Shown in pieces: positions 1 through 10,239 of a stretch of 64,000 nt of DNA. Each line of letters opens with the position of its first letter. Within the stretch, counting starts at the first letter, position 1. Below the pieces are notes generated by a model, which searched no databases, had not been told where the DNA came from, and was given only the letters and a program-made list of their open reading frames with translations. The DNA lies in contig CP021231.1 in NCBI GenBank assembly GCA_003999685.1, positions 62,001-126,000 of the forward strand, read 5' to 3'. The stretch is from Taiwanofungus camphoratus. Its lineage: Eukaryota; Basidiomycota; Agaricomycetes; Polyporales; Taiwanofungaceae. A program made the position numbers and the translations under genes.

Positions 1-1
1 T

Positions 2-2527
2 CTGTATGACCTTGTAGCAGCAAGGACGGAGAAACTGAAGAAGGAAATCCAATGCCTGCGGACAGAGGTTGACTTGGAGGGAAGGATCTTGACGTCAGCA
101 TCCGGCATGTTTCCGCATGTTCGCACTGTCTATATCCGACTTCTCATCGATCACATCTTCCGCATGAAGGATGCTTCATATCATGTTCTCGACGAGCTGC
201 TCAGCCGCCCCCCTCCTGACCTGGACGCAATGTATGAGGCGTATCTTATTGGCTTGTTTCGCAGGAATAAGCTCCAGCACAGACTGAATGAAGCCGCTGT
301 TCGCGCCCTCCAATGGATCTTGCATTCCAGCTTCAAATCCCTGCCACTGATGCCCTCTTTTCTGAATCGCATGCTCGCTATTGACCCTCGTAACGTCGAT
401 TTTGATCCTAGAAATCCTCTTGACGGTATCCAATCCAGGGTACATCAGGCGTTAGGAGTGCTAGTTGATATTAGGCTTGACGTCAAACTGCGATCCGTCC
501 GAGTCGAGTTGGCAGACCAGTCCTTTGAGGCCTTTTTGAGTGGAGACCGTTTTCGATCATCGCATGACCTCCGACCCCTTTTCATTTTGTTGCAACGCGA
601 AAGTGTTTTCTTCTCTCTCTTGACAACATGCAGTATCATGTTGACCGTGCCTGAAGTCGAGGACCATCAGCAACGGACCAAAGACGACATTGATCGAATC
701 GAAAAGCAATTGATATCCAAATCAAATTCAACGCGGAAAAGAGAGCGCTGTTGGCCGAATCTTTTGATCATAGGTATGCGAAGGACATCTATGGCCCTTC
801 CTCTCAATCCTGGTTGGAGTGGTCGTGCAGAGGACAATCTTTGGCCTGCAGTATACAGATTGGTGTCTGCGACAGCCGACAAGGATATCCGAAGGCTCAC
901 CTCGTATTCTCTGCTGTATCTCGAGTCTTTTCTCTCCACGAATCATGATCCCAGGCATGCGATAGGAACTGAGCGGTCAGCACTTCTGACTGCCTTGTTT
1001 TCCTCCATGAATCAGTGTTCTGTGTATTCCGTCAGGATAGCTATTGACATCGTTTCGTCAGAATCTCCACGGGTATTGATGCCAACAGTGAATGTCGATA
1101 ACTATCGAGATTTAGCCGCTGCCTTACGAAGTCTGGCCAACGTACTGGTTAACATTCTCCATATCCTCGATTCAAGTCCGTCAACTTTGAGGCCTGATGG
1201 TCGTCTCCCTCGATATCATCCTGTCCGAACTCGTCCATCCATGTGGGACATTCGCGGCGGATCGCTATTTGACCTTAGGACGAACATAATGAATCTATAT
1301 GACTGTGTTATGTCGTGGCTTCGTCCCAGAGCTCATAGTCAATCAAGGACTGTTCGGTATGACGCTGCAGTTCAAATCGTGATGGAGGATCTCATGGATG
1401 TTGACTCGGCTTTGAAAAGGTTCGATGAACACGAGGAGCTCGTTATTGGCCTGTTCAATCTCAAGGATGGCATCCGCCGCACCTTTCAAATTTTCACATA
1501 CCTAAATGATATATCCCTTCACCAGAATCGCCCCACTCACACAGAAAGCCGGCATACAGCTCATAGGCATGAACCAGGGTCAGCTTTGACAAAGATGCAC
1601 ACCGGCGAGTTTCACCTACTGGACATTGACGTCAAGCTCTGCTTCACGTATTTCTATATTTCCATTCCATCTTGTGCCGTTTTAATGTCCTGCAGTGTTC
1701 TGGGTCTCATCCAATATCCAGCATGGACCGTTATACTGCTACGGATACTGGTGTCCGATGAAGCTGAGCATCAATACAGTTTCCGACGTTGCCATTTCTC
1801 TCTGATCCGCAAAATGGCCCGCACGGTCTCGTCGCTCCTACTCGTCATGTGGCTTTGCTCGATGTGTGCTCACCTTCGTACTTTCAGCATACTGGGGTGG
1901 ACACTTAATCTTGCCGCCATTTTTCACGCGACGGGGCACATCGCGTTGCTCTTCAGGATGCCAAAATTGGATGGACATGGTGGCTCTCCGAGTCACAGCC
2001 TCCGGACCTGGGCCCGGGCTCAGCACCGCGAGCCCACGAATGACGCGACGAACTCGGTCAACGGAAGCGTCAATATCGACGATACGGGAACTAGCACAAG
2101 TAGAGGCGACATCCGTGAGAGTAATGGTGAGGAAGACACCGGCCACGACGAAGGGCCTCACGCTGCGATCCCGTGTCAGGAGTTGCAGTTATGCGTGACG
2201 GCGGTCTGCCCGTCCTTATTTTACGGCGCGCAGTGTATCTTCTCGGCGTTGTCCGCCAATTGGTATGCACTGACATCGGTGTTATGCTTCCGGGATCCCT
2301 CCATAATTTCCACCCTCGACTATATTGCTGCATTCTATGTCATGCGCGGGTGTCTTGTCTACTTTGCAGATCCCGCGGGCATGTTGCGCGCAATAGATAG
2401 CATAAACAATGCCAAGGGTGAGTTCGAGGAACTGAACTCGCGCATCCCGGCCGCGCGAAACGCAGCGGTCGAAACGTTGCGAGTCGAGTGGGACGAGTTT
2501 TTCAAGCCGGTGGATGCTTTGGGGTAG
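2..2527 (+). CDS. NLR-like STAND protein, C-terminal part, with multi-pass membrane tail (partial at left edge)
   Basis: The frame is open from base 2, so the gene enters from outside the window and any ATPase core lies upstream. The first ~170 residues resemble the winged-helix region after the NACHT domain of fungal STAND proteins: a helical stretch with ALQWILHSSFKSLPLMPSFL, then VRVELADQSFEAFLSGDRF, the usual 'SF..FL.D..R' motif. After a charged linker the protein carries about five hydrophobic segments, near residues 522-549, 584-602, 607-630, 703-726 and 749-766 counted from base 74. Between the third and fourth is a hydrophilic Ser/Thr/Asp-rich loop. Such proteins are thought to act in fungal self/non-self recognition; that is family knowledge. 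A membrane tail is unusual and suggests action at a membrane. Around 705-815 another frame reads more protein-like (see findings), so a small indel pair or missed intron is possible. Confidence 0.6.
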   Translation: MYDLVAARTEKLKKEIQCLRTEVDLEGRILTSASGMFPHVRTVYIRLLIDHIFRMKDASYHVLDELLSRPPPDLDAMYEAYLIGLFRRNKLQHRLNEAAVRALQWILHSSFKSLPLMPSFLNRMLAIDPRNVDFDPRNPLDGIQSRVHQALGVLVDIRLDVKLRSVRVELADQSFEAFLSGDRFRSSHDLRPLFILLQRESVFFSLLTTCSIMLTVPEVEDHQQRTKDDIDRIEKQLISKSNSTRKRERCWPNLLIIGMRRTSMALPLNPGWSGRAEDNLWPAVYRLVSATADKDIRRLTSYSLLYLESFLSTNHDPRHAIGTERSALLTALFSSMNQCSVYSVRIAIDIVSSESPRVLMPTVNVDNYRDLAAALRSLANVLVNILHILDSSPSTLRPDGRLPRYHPVRTRPSMWDIRGGSLFDLRTNIMNLYDCVMSWLRPRAHSQSRTVRYDAAVQIVMEDLMDVDSALKRFDEHEELVIGLFNLKDGIRRTFQIFTYLNDISLHQNRPTHTESRHTAHRHEPGSALTKMHTGEFHLLDIDVKLCFTYFYISIPSCAVLMSCSVLGLIQYPAWTVILLRILVSDEAEHQYSFRRCHFSLIRKMARTVSSLLLVMWLCSMCAHLRTFSILGWTLNLAAIFHATGHIALLFRMPKLDGHGGSPSHSLRTWARAQHREPTNDATNSVNGSVNIDDTGTSTSRGDIRESNGEEDTGHDEGPHAAIPCQELQLCVTAVCPSLFYGAQCIFSALSANWYALTSVLCFRDPSIISTLDYIAAFYVMRGCLVYFADPAGMLRAIDSINNAKGEFEELNSRIPAARNAAVETLRVEWDEFFKPVDALG

Positions 2528-3480
2528 ACGGTGCGCGTCTCGACGGTGACGACATGTGGGTCAGCTCTGGCATGCTCAAAGTAGGCGGGAAATAATGTTC
2601 TGTAGCTGTCCTCCAACGTCTTCACATAGGCAGTGATCGAGATAAACGGATGGTGCCAAGTGGAGAATATTGTTATCAAAAGGTAGGGAGTAGCGGCTAG
2701 CAACAGAAGGCAAATTTTCTGCTGCAATTTAACTTTGCCGCCTTATTGTTCAAGCGACAAAACAGCTTTCTGTGTTCTGTGCTTAGCACTCGACTGTCTG
2801 CCCTTTCCATCACGCGGCACAAGCTAGACCCTCGGAAACTTGTCAAAATGCATGCTTCCCGTTTTGCCCATTATTGACCGGTGTCTCACAAGCTTATTTG
2901 AGCACTCAAACAGCCTGAGATGTGATATGGTACGTGCAAGTCCACCAGGCCAGATGTGCGAAGGTTGTTCAGTGGTTTCGTATTGCCATTTTTGCTTGTG
3001 GAGTTTCGCGTTGCGACTTGATGCATGTGGGATGTAGCACGTCTGAAACCGCTATCATGATGACGGCTTTCTCTTCAGGAACACCAGAGAATTGCTGGCG
3101 TAGCAGGGCAATGCTGCGGCTAATACGCGATACTACCCGAAAATGGCCCTCATCTTGAGCGCCCCGCCGAACCCAGTCTTATCGCTGCTTGGTGGCCGAT
3201 TCCACCGCTATTGGTGCGCACAGCATCTTTGCCGCCCATGTCTGGAAGTTACCTTCGTGGCGCTTTATCAGGCCAATAATGTTCTTCACCGTCATTTTCT
3301 CATTTGCGCTGGTACGTTCTTACAACTTCCTGATGCACGATGTTGCCTCACGCACTCAGCCTGAGGGAACGTGCAACCTAGCTTTCTCCCGTGCATTCTC
3401 ACTTCCTGTGGTGAGGGCCACTTCCGCCTTAATTCAGACCACTCACACCTTGAGCCTCTGCTTATATTTATTCCTGCATA
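2528..3480. other. Intergenic, no gene seen
   Basis: About 950 bases between the STAND gene and the next small gene. Short open frames occur but none shows a family motif or a consistent splice pattern. An AT-rich TATA-like stretch (TTATATTTATT, near 3463) lies just before the next ATG. Confidence 0.6.
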
Positions 3481-3987
3481 ATGGTCCCCAAGGACGACCT
3501 AATCGACGCTTGCCACAAGCTTGGAGTGGTAGTTCATCAAATTGAATATGGTGATCAACAATCTGGACTACTCCAATCGACGATCGAAGTGACGAAGAAC
3601 GGTCTTGTCATAGTGTCGTGTTACTTAGCTACAGACTTCAAGAAGAATGAACCTATGAAAATAGAAGTAATAAGTGCTAAACTCAATGCATTCGTGGAGA
3701 AGATATCGCCTGTCGTTGATTCGAGGTGTGATTTGTCAGGCGGTTTTGGCTCCTTAGTGTGGAAGACAACTTTGATGGTAAGGGCTCGGGACTTATTGAG
3801 AGTTTGACTTGGTTGGTGTTCCGAAGGCGGCTGGAGCTCGTTACGGGGCATATGAAGGTAGAGAGTAAGATTATGGTGTGACAGCCATACTGACCATTGC
3901 GCAGCCATCGTCGACGCTCTGATCTATCATGGTCGATTGTATCGGTTTGAGGCTGTTTTAAGTCTGAAGACAAAAAAAATAACCTGA
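3481..3987 (+). CDS. Small protein of unknown function (136 aa, 3 exons)
   Basis: Proposed exons are 3481-3777, 3827-3857 and 3905-3987; both joins use GT-AG and keep phase, ending at TGA. The protein starts MVPKDDLIDACHKLG and ends in a helical, basic tail (AAGARYGAYEAIVDALIYHG, then KTKKIT). No signal peptide, membrane segment or domain I recognise is present. The composition is soluble and slightly basic. The fact that two short introns restore a long open frame favours a real gene. A longer first exon cannot be excluded. No function is proposed. Confidence 0.5.
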
Positions 3988-4623
3988 GATACCTTGCGAA
4001 CCACTCCCGGTCTTCGTCAGCTGTTTCCATAGATGCTAGAGTGTGAATCTGAGTTCATTTATAGCAAGAATTTGGGATCCAGCCTCAGCGCCTTCGTCAT
4101 CATCGATCGCAAAGTGTTCGTCCACTGCCTGACGAAGCAGTTCAATCAAAAATGACATTGCAAAATATATATCCAAAGACACCATCTGGGAAAGAACAAG
4201 TCCTCTGGCCCCTTACGCAGGAGCTGTATCATATGGCTTAAACATAGCCAAGAAATGACACTTGCACACTGCAATAATGGTCCAGCAATCATCAAATATA
4301 AATGGATTTACTCGTGCCTTAATTGGGAAGGTTTTCAGGATTGTTAGAAGCCTTGGGCAGCAGCGGATTGATAACACGTTGAAGCACACTGTAAGTGTTT
4401 ATCTATTGCGCCACCGCAGCTAGGAGTCGCGTTTTTGAATCGTTGGATTACTACAGCGAGGTCAGAGGGCGGTTTTACCGCTATGATAAAATAAATAATC
4501 CATTTGACACATGTACAAGCTCATTCAATGATATTATTCGAGGAGGTTGATCAGAGGACAATATCAGGTCTTGGATACCTGCCCAGACCTGACAATCAAA
4601 TAGCTAGGGTGACCATGCCGCAA
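3988..4623. other. Intergenic, no gene seen
   Basis: About 640 AT-rich bases between the 3' ends of two converging genes. A plus-strand open frame at 4504-4827 overlaps exons 3-5 of the opposite gene and is a shadow. Confidence 0.6.
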
Positions 4624-5233
4624 CTAACTGATGGTCCAAGTGACGCCTTCCAAACGGCCAACGCTGAGATCGGCCAATACACTAAATGCGGAGGGAGAGA
4701 GGTCAATGTCGTCGAGGGCACAGCTGTAGCATTTGTCTACGACAGCCGCAGTGACGGATTTTCCTTGGTCTTTGAAAATATTAAAACTCGGGAAACCAGG
4801 AATGGAACAGTGAGAACGCACAATTAGCGGTGATTTTTGTACGACAGATTGGATTGCTAGAATGAGAAAATGAGTGTTAAAATTGGTGTCCATTTCAGAC
4901 GCATAGAGCAGAAACAAACTTGTTTGGGTTGACAGTAGCACCACTGCATACAAAACATTAATTCGTGTTGTGACTGTGACTGCGGAATGGGATAACGTAC
5001 GGGTACGTGTTATAGAATTGCGTCGACACTGCGACAACCAGGTCTGCACCGGTATTGGTTCCACCACAGGCACCCGTGCCGGGGTTATAATATGTAGCTA
5101 CACGAACATGAATGCCAATCAGTTTAATTCGGAGGTGGGTACAATGAGGTTCCGACGCACCATCTCCAACATTTGCCGCAGAAACAAGCAGAGATGCACA
5201 GGTAATAAGGAACAGGATGACAGACCGATACAT
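4624..5233 (-). CDS. Expansin-like (RlpA double-psi beta-barrel) small secreted protein
   Basis: Five exons on the minus strand: 5233-5161, 5097-5001, 4943-4920, 4856-4822, 4769-4624, giving 124 residues. The start gives a signal peptide (MYRSVILFLITCASLLVSA). The mature part shows the fungal RlpA-like barrel: YNPGTGACGGTNTGADLVV, FYNTYPGATVNPNNNPIC, ITANYQGKSVTAAVVDKC, then SPSAFSVLADLSVGRLEG and a C-terminal TWTIS. Cysteines and the final barrel Asp (VVDKC) match small expansin-like/loosenin-like proteins, which loosen cell-wall or plant polysaccharide without known hydrolysis. The first intron (5160-5098, 63 bases) has no stop and is a multiple of three, so a naive call would retain it; removing it restores family spacing between signal peptide and barrel. 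A TATA box lies about 120 bases upstream of the ATG. Confidence 0.88.
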
Positions 5234-5353
5234 AATGAGAACTAGCTCGATAGTGATATATAACGAGAGATAACAATGAATGGGCAGGCCCTTTGGCGAC
5301 GGCAGCTGGAGGTTAACGGAATAGGTATGTGATGCTCGGTTGTGGTACAGCTG

Positions 5354-5362
5354 CTTTTATAG
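5354..5362 (-). promoter_or_regulatory. TATA box of the expansin-like gene
   Basis: CCTATAAAAGC on the minus strand, about 120 bases before the start codon at 5233. Spacing fits a transcription start near 5325 and a 5' leader of about 90 bases. Confidence 0.5.
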
Positions 5363-5369
5363 GTGCAGT

Positions 5370-6906
5370 GTACCCATTTCTGGAGCGTTAACACGATGTC
5401 AGGACAAATCGAAATGATGAGATATCTGGACTTAGGAATGAAACTGTTGCCCCATCCGAGCGGCAGCGGAAACATTTGATGCAGGTAAGTGCTGCGGCAA
5501 GGAGCATAACGATGTCGGCCATAGTTGCAGGAAACAACTAGATGTAAACTCGAACACCATGTGAGGTTCCGTTCATTCCAGAAACAAATTGTACTACATA
5601 CCTCAGACAAAGAACCTTGAGACACAAGAACATGACATGGGGGAAGTACTTGCGAGTGGAAGCATTGCTGTCAAAAACATCGTGGTTCACTGATCCGCCG
5701 GCAGTTGGGCAGACATTATTTTCCGGAGCGCACACATGGGTGCATTATGCGTCCGTAGTGGCCACAAGCCACCGGTGCTCAAAAGGTCTTATGTCTTCGG
5801 TGCTTGCGAACACCTCATGCTTGAAAAGGCTCACCGCAAAGCACTGGCATACACACCCCTAGATCAGCTGGACCACCATAAGTCCAGTGATTGTATGCAG
5901 CTTTCGCTTTGCTACACGCAATACAATGTCCATATATGTTCAAGCTGGGACAATGAATCCAGGCTCGGGGGCTGCTGTCATTTTTGGGTGATTAGCGCTA
6001 TCACGATGCAACCATCACGCTCTGCAAAAAATGAAAGTCAGCCTTGGTCATTTTTCTGATACCAAACTTGCACAGCTTGACCGAGTGGTCCAATTTCTTA
6101 CCTCTCGGTGGCTGAATATGGAGCAATCAGTCGCAGGACTACTGTCGCACACCAGTCGACCTGTAGTCAGCTCGTGCGGCTAGTGCACGACTGCCCTGCC
6201 ATTTTTGCACTAGCGTTGACTACGTTTTACAGAGCGTCACGACTGACATCTGCCCTGGTCATTGTCAGTACGTAGGAGTCGACATCAGGAAACCCTGCAG
6301 ACGGAGCCGGTTTCTCCAGAGCTCCGGAAAGACCGGAACTCTATCTGGAGACATGCATCTCCGGCAAAGAAATAAGTTGCACATTACATGAATGACAAGG
6401 GATATCACATCTTCGTTTCATTATGAATATAATAAAAGATAGGAGGGGAGATAAGGATGGAGATTGGCCACGGAGACGCAACCCCCCTACCGGTCAGGGC
6501 GGATCCGGGCACCTCCATAATGTGTGGAAGTGTCCGTGATTTCCATGGCACCATGTCCATACGACTCAGGTTCCGGCGATTGCTGATGACGAGTAGGTTG
6601 ATTGAAGATTCCAAGGAGGCCAAACACCTTGCATTGGGATTGTGTACCCGTGCTAGTAGGTATGGTTCTTGTCCCCAGCTGCCATAAGACCCAAGAAATT
6701 AAAGCTCGTGGTGGCACTTGCCAGTTTTGATCAGAACGTTGCCATAACAGGCAATGGCTGGTCCAGCAGATGCATGTGCATGCTTTGTCCACCGCCACCG
6801 CCAATGGACACAACTTCAGCCTCATGACCTGTACACCTCGAAAGCTTCTCCTGGCTCGGGGCTCTGACTATACAATCCTAACCACTCGTTCGCTTTTCCT
6901 GAGATC
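5370..6906. other. Intergenic, no supported gene
   Basis: About 1.5 kb between divergent genes. It should hold both promoters. A Cys-containing minus-strand frame at 5538-5735 was considered and rejected. No repeat or RNA gene was seen. Confidence 0.5.
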
Positions 6907-9556
6907 ATGGCTGACGCAAACAACGCGAAGGTGATAGAGATCGTCTCGTCTCCCGAATCGTCTCCCAAACCCGTTACTCGCGCGCTTCGTCGTAGGAGGG
7001 CCCAGAAACGACGAGCAAGGTTCATCCCTGCGGAAGACATTATCGAGCTTTCCGATTCGGGGGCTGACCGCTCGGGCAGGGCGAATCCGCCACCAGCTTC
7101 TCCGGAGGAGGCAGAGGAGCCGGTGGCAGGGCCGTCGCGCGTCAGTCCAGTCCAAGTGCCTCTTTTTCTTCCAGACCCGGACGACGACGCGCAACCCGGC
7201 TCTTCCTCGAAACCCGTCGGAGACGATGATGGGCACGACCCAGCCGACCGCTTCGTCCCCATCCCGGCCAGCCAGCCCGGCTCTCTCCTCGCTGGGCCTG
7301 TGGCCGACGAGGACCCGTTCGACGGCTTCGTCGCGCAGGTGCTCGAGATCATCCCGGACGTGCTCCCGGCGCATGCCCGCGCACTGGCCGAGAAGCATTT
7401 TCCTGCGCACAAAGAGAACGTCGTCGGGCGGGTCCTGCACTGCCTCTTCGAGGACCCGGAGTATCCCAGGCTGGACAGGAAAGGCAAGGGGAAACGGAAG
7501 AGGAGAGATGGGGACGAGGAGGAGCGGGCCCGCGCGAGCGCGAAGCCCAAGATCGACTACGGAAGTACGGACAGGGAGCGGGAGGGCGGTGAGGGGTACA
7601 TTGACGAGGCTCTCGTGCGTCCCTATGCCTGAACCCACCATCGCCGTGCTCACTTTTTCGTCTAGGAGCAGCTTTTCCAGGACTTTCCCCAAATACCCGT
7701 CGGCCATGTCCGGCGGATGTTCGAGCGCCACGCGGGGTTCTACGCGCCGACGTATCTCTTCCTTCTTGAAGAGCAGAAAGAGCCGAGGCTGCCTTACAGG
7801 CGCAAGACGGCCCCGTCGCGGCGCGCTGGCGGCAAGGGGAAGAAGACGGCCGATGCGGAGCTCGAGGAGGAGAAGGGATGGCTCCGGCTCAGGCTGCAAG
7901 GCGACGCGGCGGAGCGGGACGCGCAGGTCGCGCAGACCAACGAAGAGGAGTGCGGGGAGAGCGGCGACGGGATCGAGTGCGGGTGCTGCTTCACGACATA
8001 CGCCTTCGTCCGTGCTCTCCTGTCCTCTCGCCCTCTGTCCTCCACGCTGACCGCGCGCGGACGCACAGGACAAGATGGTGCAGTGCCCCGAGGCGCACCT
8101 GTTCTGCACGGCGTGCATGACGGCGTACGCGTCGACGCTGCTCGGCGCGCACGACGCGAACATCGTGTGCATGGACCAGTCCGGGTGCGCGCTGCCGTTC
8201 CCCGCGTCCGAGCTGCGCCGCTTCCTCGCGCCGCCGCTGCTCGCGCTGTACGAGCGCGTGAAGCAGCGCAGGGAGATCGAGGCGGCGGGGCTCGCGAACC
8301 TCGAGGAGTGCCCGTTCTGCGAGTACAGGTGCGTGATCGAGAACGACCAGGAGAAGCTGTTTAGGTGCGAGAACCAGGACTGCATGGCGGTCACTTGTCG
8401 GGAGTGTAAGAAGCCGGTGAGTTGCGATGTTGTGCTACGCGCGGGTGGACGGGTTGACGTGGTATTTTCGTTGATCAGGACCATCTACCGAAGAGCTGCA
8501 AAGGTATACTAAATAATTCCGCGATCTGCCAGCACATTCATTCATGGTAACACTGCAGAGATGGAAGACGACAAGAAACTCGACGTTCGGCACGCCATCG
8601 AAGAGGCCATGAGTAGGTCTCAATGTAGATTGACAGCGTCGCGAGGTTAACACACATCTCGTCAGCTCGTGCGCTCATGCGAAATTGTCCAAAATGCCAA
8701 AAAGGTCAGTTCTCGCATCAAAGCGACCTAGTACTCGTAGTGACAATCTGGCAGCATTTGTCAAAGAGATGGGCGTGAGTGCTACTGATGCCTTTTCCTT
8801 TACTCAGCTGAATGCCGTTCTGCTCTCACAGTGCAACAAGATGACGTGCCCGCAGTGTGGTACGCTCTCTTGCTATGTGTGCCGGCAGATCATCCGTGGA
8901 TACGACCATTTCGGCAACGTGAGCCTGCTGTTTGATAAAATGCTTGCGCTGATCGTAACCACGCTATTACATGCAGCCCCCTCCGTACAACGGCCGCGCG
9001 GATCCGAACAAATGCCAACTGTGGGACCCCGTCGAAAACCGACACAATGAAGAGGTCATTGCAGTACCCCTTCCGGTCCCTTTCCTCCCGACATACTGAC
9101 TTGACCACGCAGGTGGCGGCCGCAGCGAAGAAGGCGATGGAGGAGTTGAAAGCCGCGCACCCGGACATCGACGAGGCCGACGTCAAGGTGGACCTCCCGC
9201 CGCCGCCCGCCGGGGGGCCCTCGAGCGCGAACAATCGGCACTTTCCGCTGGGGCTGCACGCGATCCCGGCGCTCCCGCGGGTCCTCGTGCCGCCGGTGCC
9301 GCATGGGGGCTTCCTGCACGGGCGCGACCTGGCAGACGTCGAGGCAGGCCTGTTGCGCGCGCAGGGCATGCTCGGGCAGGCGGGCGCGGGCGCTGTGTAC
9401 AACGTGCACGTGAACATCGGGGGGCCGCCTGTGCTGCCGTTCGGGAACGGGATGCCTGTCGGGCCGCTGTATGCGCCGCCCGTGCCCATGCATGCGCCTG
9501 CGCCTGCGCCTAGGCGGCCAATGAGGGCTGTGCGCGCGTCGAGGCGGCGGCGGTAG
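6907..9556 (+). CDS. RBR-type E3 ubiquitin ligase (RNF216/TRIAD3-like)
   Basis: Ten exons: 6907-7614, 7666-8007, 8069-8416, 8479-8503, 8559-8612, 8666-8704, 8755-8774, 8832-8918, 8977-9054, 9113-9556; all phases close, giving 714 residues. The N-terminus is acidic and disordered with basic patches (GKGKRKRR). RING1 starts at about residue 340 (CGCCFTTYAF, then QCPEAHLFCTACM), followed by IBR (CPFCEYRC... CENQDCMAVTCRECKKP) and RING2 (NCPKCQKAFVKEMGCNKMTC, then CPQCGTLSCYVC). The likely catalytic Cys is residue 513, the first codon of exon 8, in MGCNKMTC. RBR ligases load ubiquitin on this Cys before passing it to a substrate; RNF216 relatives share this order and a long N-terminus. The C-terminal tail is Pro/Gly-rich and ends in RASRRRR. 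GC content is much higher than in flanking DNA, which creates long false open frames on the other strand. Confidence 0.92.
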
Positions 9557-9830
9557 GGCGGCGGGCGTGTTGCTTGCTTTCGTGAGGTGGTGGTGCTTGT
9601 GTGCGTGCTGTGCGTGTGCTGTGCTGTGCTGTACGGATGTGTGCAGGTATGTATGCGGGCGTGTGTTGCCGCGTGTGATCGTCCATTTTATGATCGAGGG
9701 GCTTGGGTATGCTGTATATACAGTCATGGACGTAGGCGGACGCGTGTGACAGGCGTGCCAATGCAAGTGATAGGTAGCGGCGCTAGTGATCATGGTAAAG
9801 AAAAGGCAAGACGAGACACCAGCTTCTTCA

Positions 9831-9930
9831 TGACCGACGCAGGGGTCGAACCTGCAGTCTCCTGATTACAAGTCGGAGCTCGAGCCTCATCGTATCGTAG
9901 TCAGACGCGATGCCATTTCGCCAGTCGGCC
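9831..9930 (-). tRNA. tRNA-Arg (ACG) with a 28-base intron
   Basis: Read from 9930 to 9831 the sequence folds as a tRNA. Acceptor stem GGCCGAC/GTCGGTC (one G-U), discriminator A; D stem GCGA/TCGC with GG in the loop; anticodon stem TCTGA/TCAGG; T arm GCAGG-TTCGACC-CCTGC. The anticodon loop after splicing is CTACGAA, so the anticodon is ACG. The intron runs from 9894 to 9867, at the canonical site one base after the anticodon. The GCGTCTGACTACG part matches eukaryotic tRNA-Arg(ACG). The intron's 3' part holds CTTGTAA, which could mimic a Thr(TGT) loop, but that would need a non-canonical splice site. Confidence 0.85.
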
Positions 9931-10239
9931 GCGGCAGCATGCAACCTCTGAGAATCCAGCATAAGCCGATCGCGGTGACCGCGTCCGAAAGAGGGAAGCG
10001 ATGCGCCATGTATGGGCGTCAGGGCGCGCGAGAGAGAGAATGTCACACACAATGTCACACATGGCCGACAGCGGCAGACAGGGCCCCTCTCTAGACTCTG
10101 GCTTGGCAGGCTCAGGCTGCACCCCCGAAATGCTCGTCTCACCACCCCTCGACTCTCGCGCCAGCTACTACACACTTGACTCTCACTCCCTCCCCGGCCC
10201 ACTCTCCTTTCCACCTCATCCCCTTCCTTTCCAGCCCCC
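9931..10239. other. Intergenic between tRNA and amylase
   Basis: About 310 bases holding the tRNA 5' flank and the amylase promoter. It becomes pyrimidine-rich just before the ATG (10200-10239), as in many fungal leaders. No clear TATA was found. Confidence 0.5.

Noticed and set aside
2359-2727. Minus-strand open frame with a hydrophobic start
   Set aside because: It overlaps the end of the STAND gene on the other strand and has no family motif; likely a shadow.
5538-5735. Minus-strand frame with several Cys, possible small secreted protein
   Set aside because: No signal peptide, and no splice chain gives a complete gene.
6868-8484. Long 538-residue minus-strand frame
   Set aside because: Shadow of the GC-rich RBR ligase; composition is Arg/Pro/Ala low-complexity and lacks motifs.
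9831-9930. tRNA-Thr(TGT) reading
   Set aside because: It would need an intron before the anticodon. The D arm and GTCTGACTACG text fit Arg(ACG) with a canonical intron.
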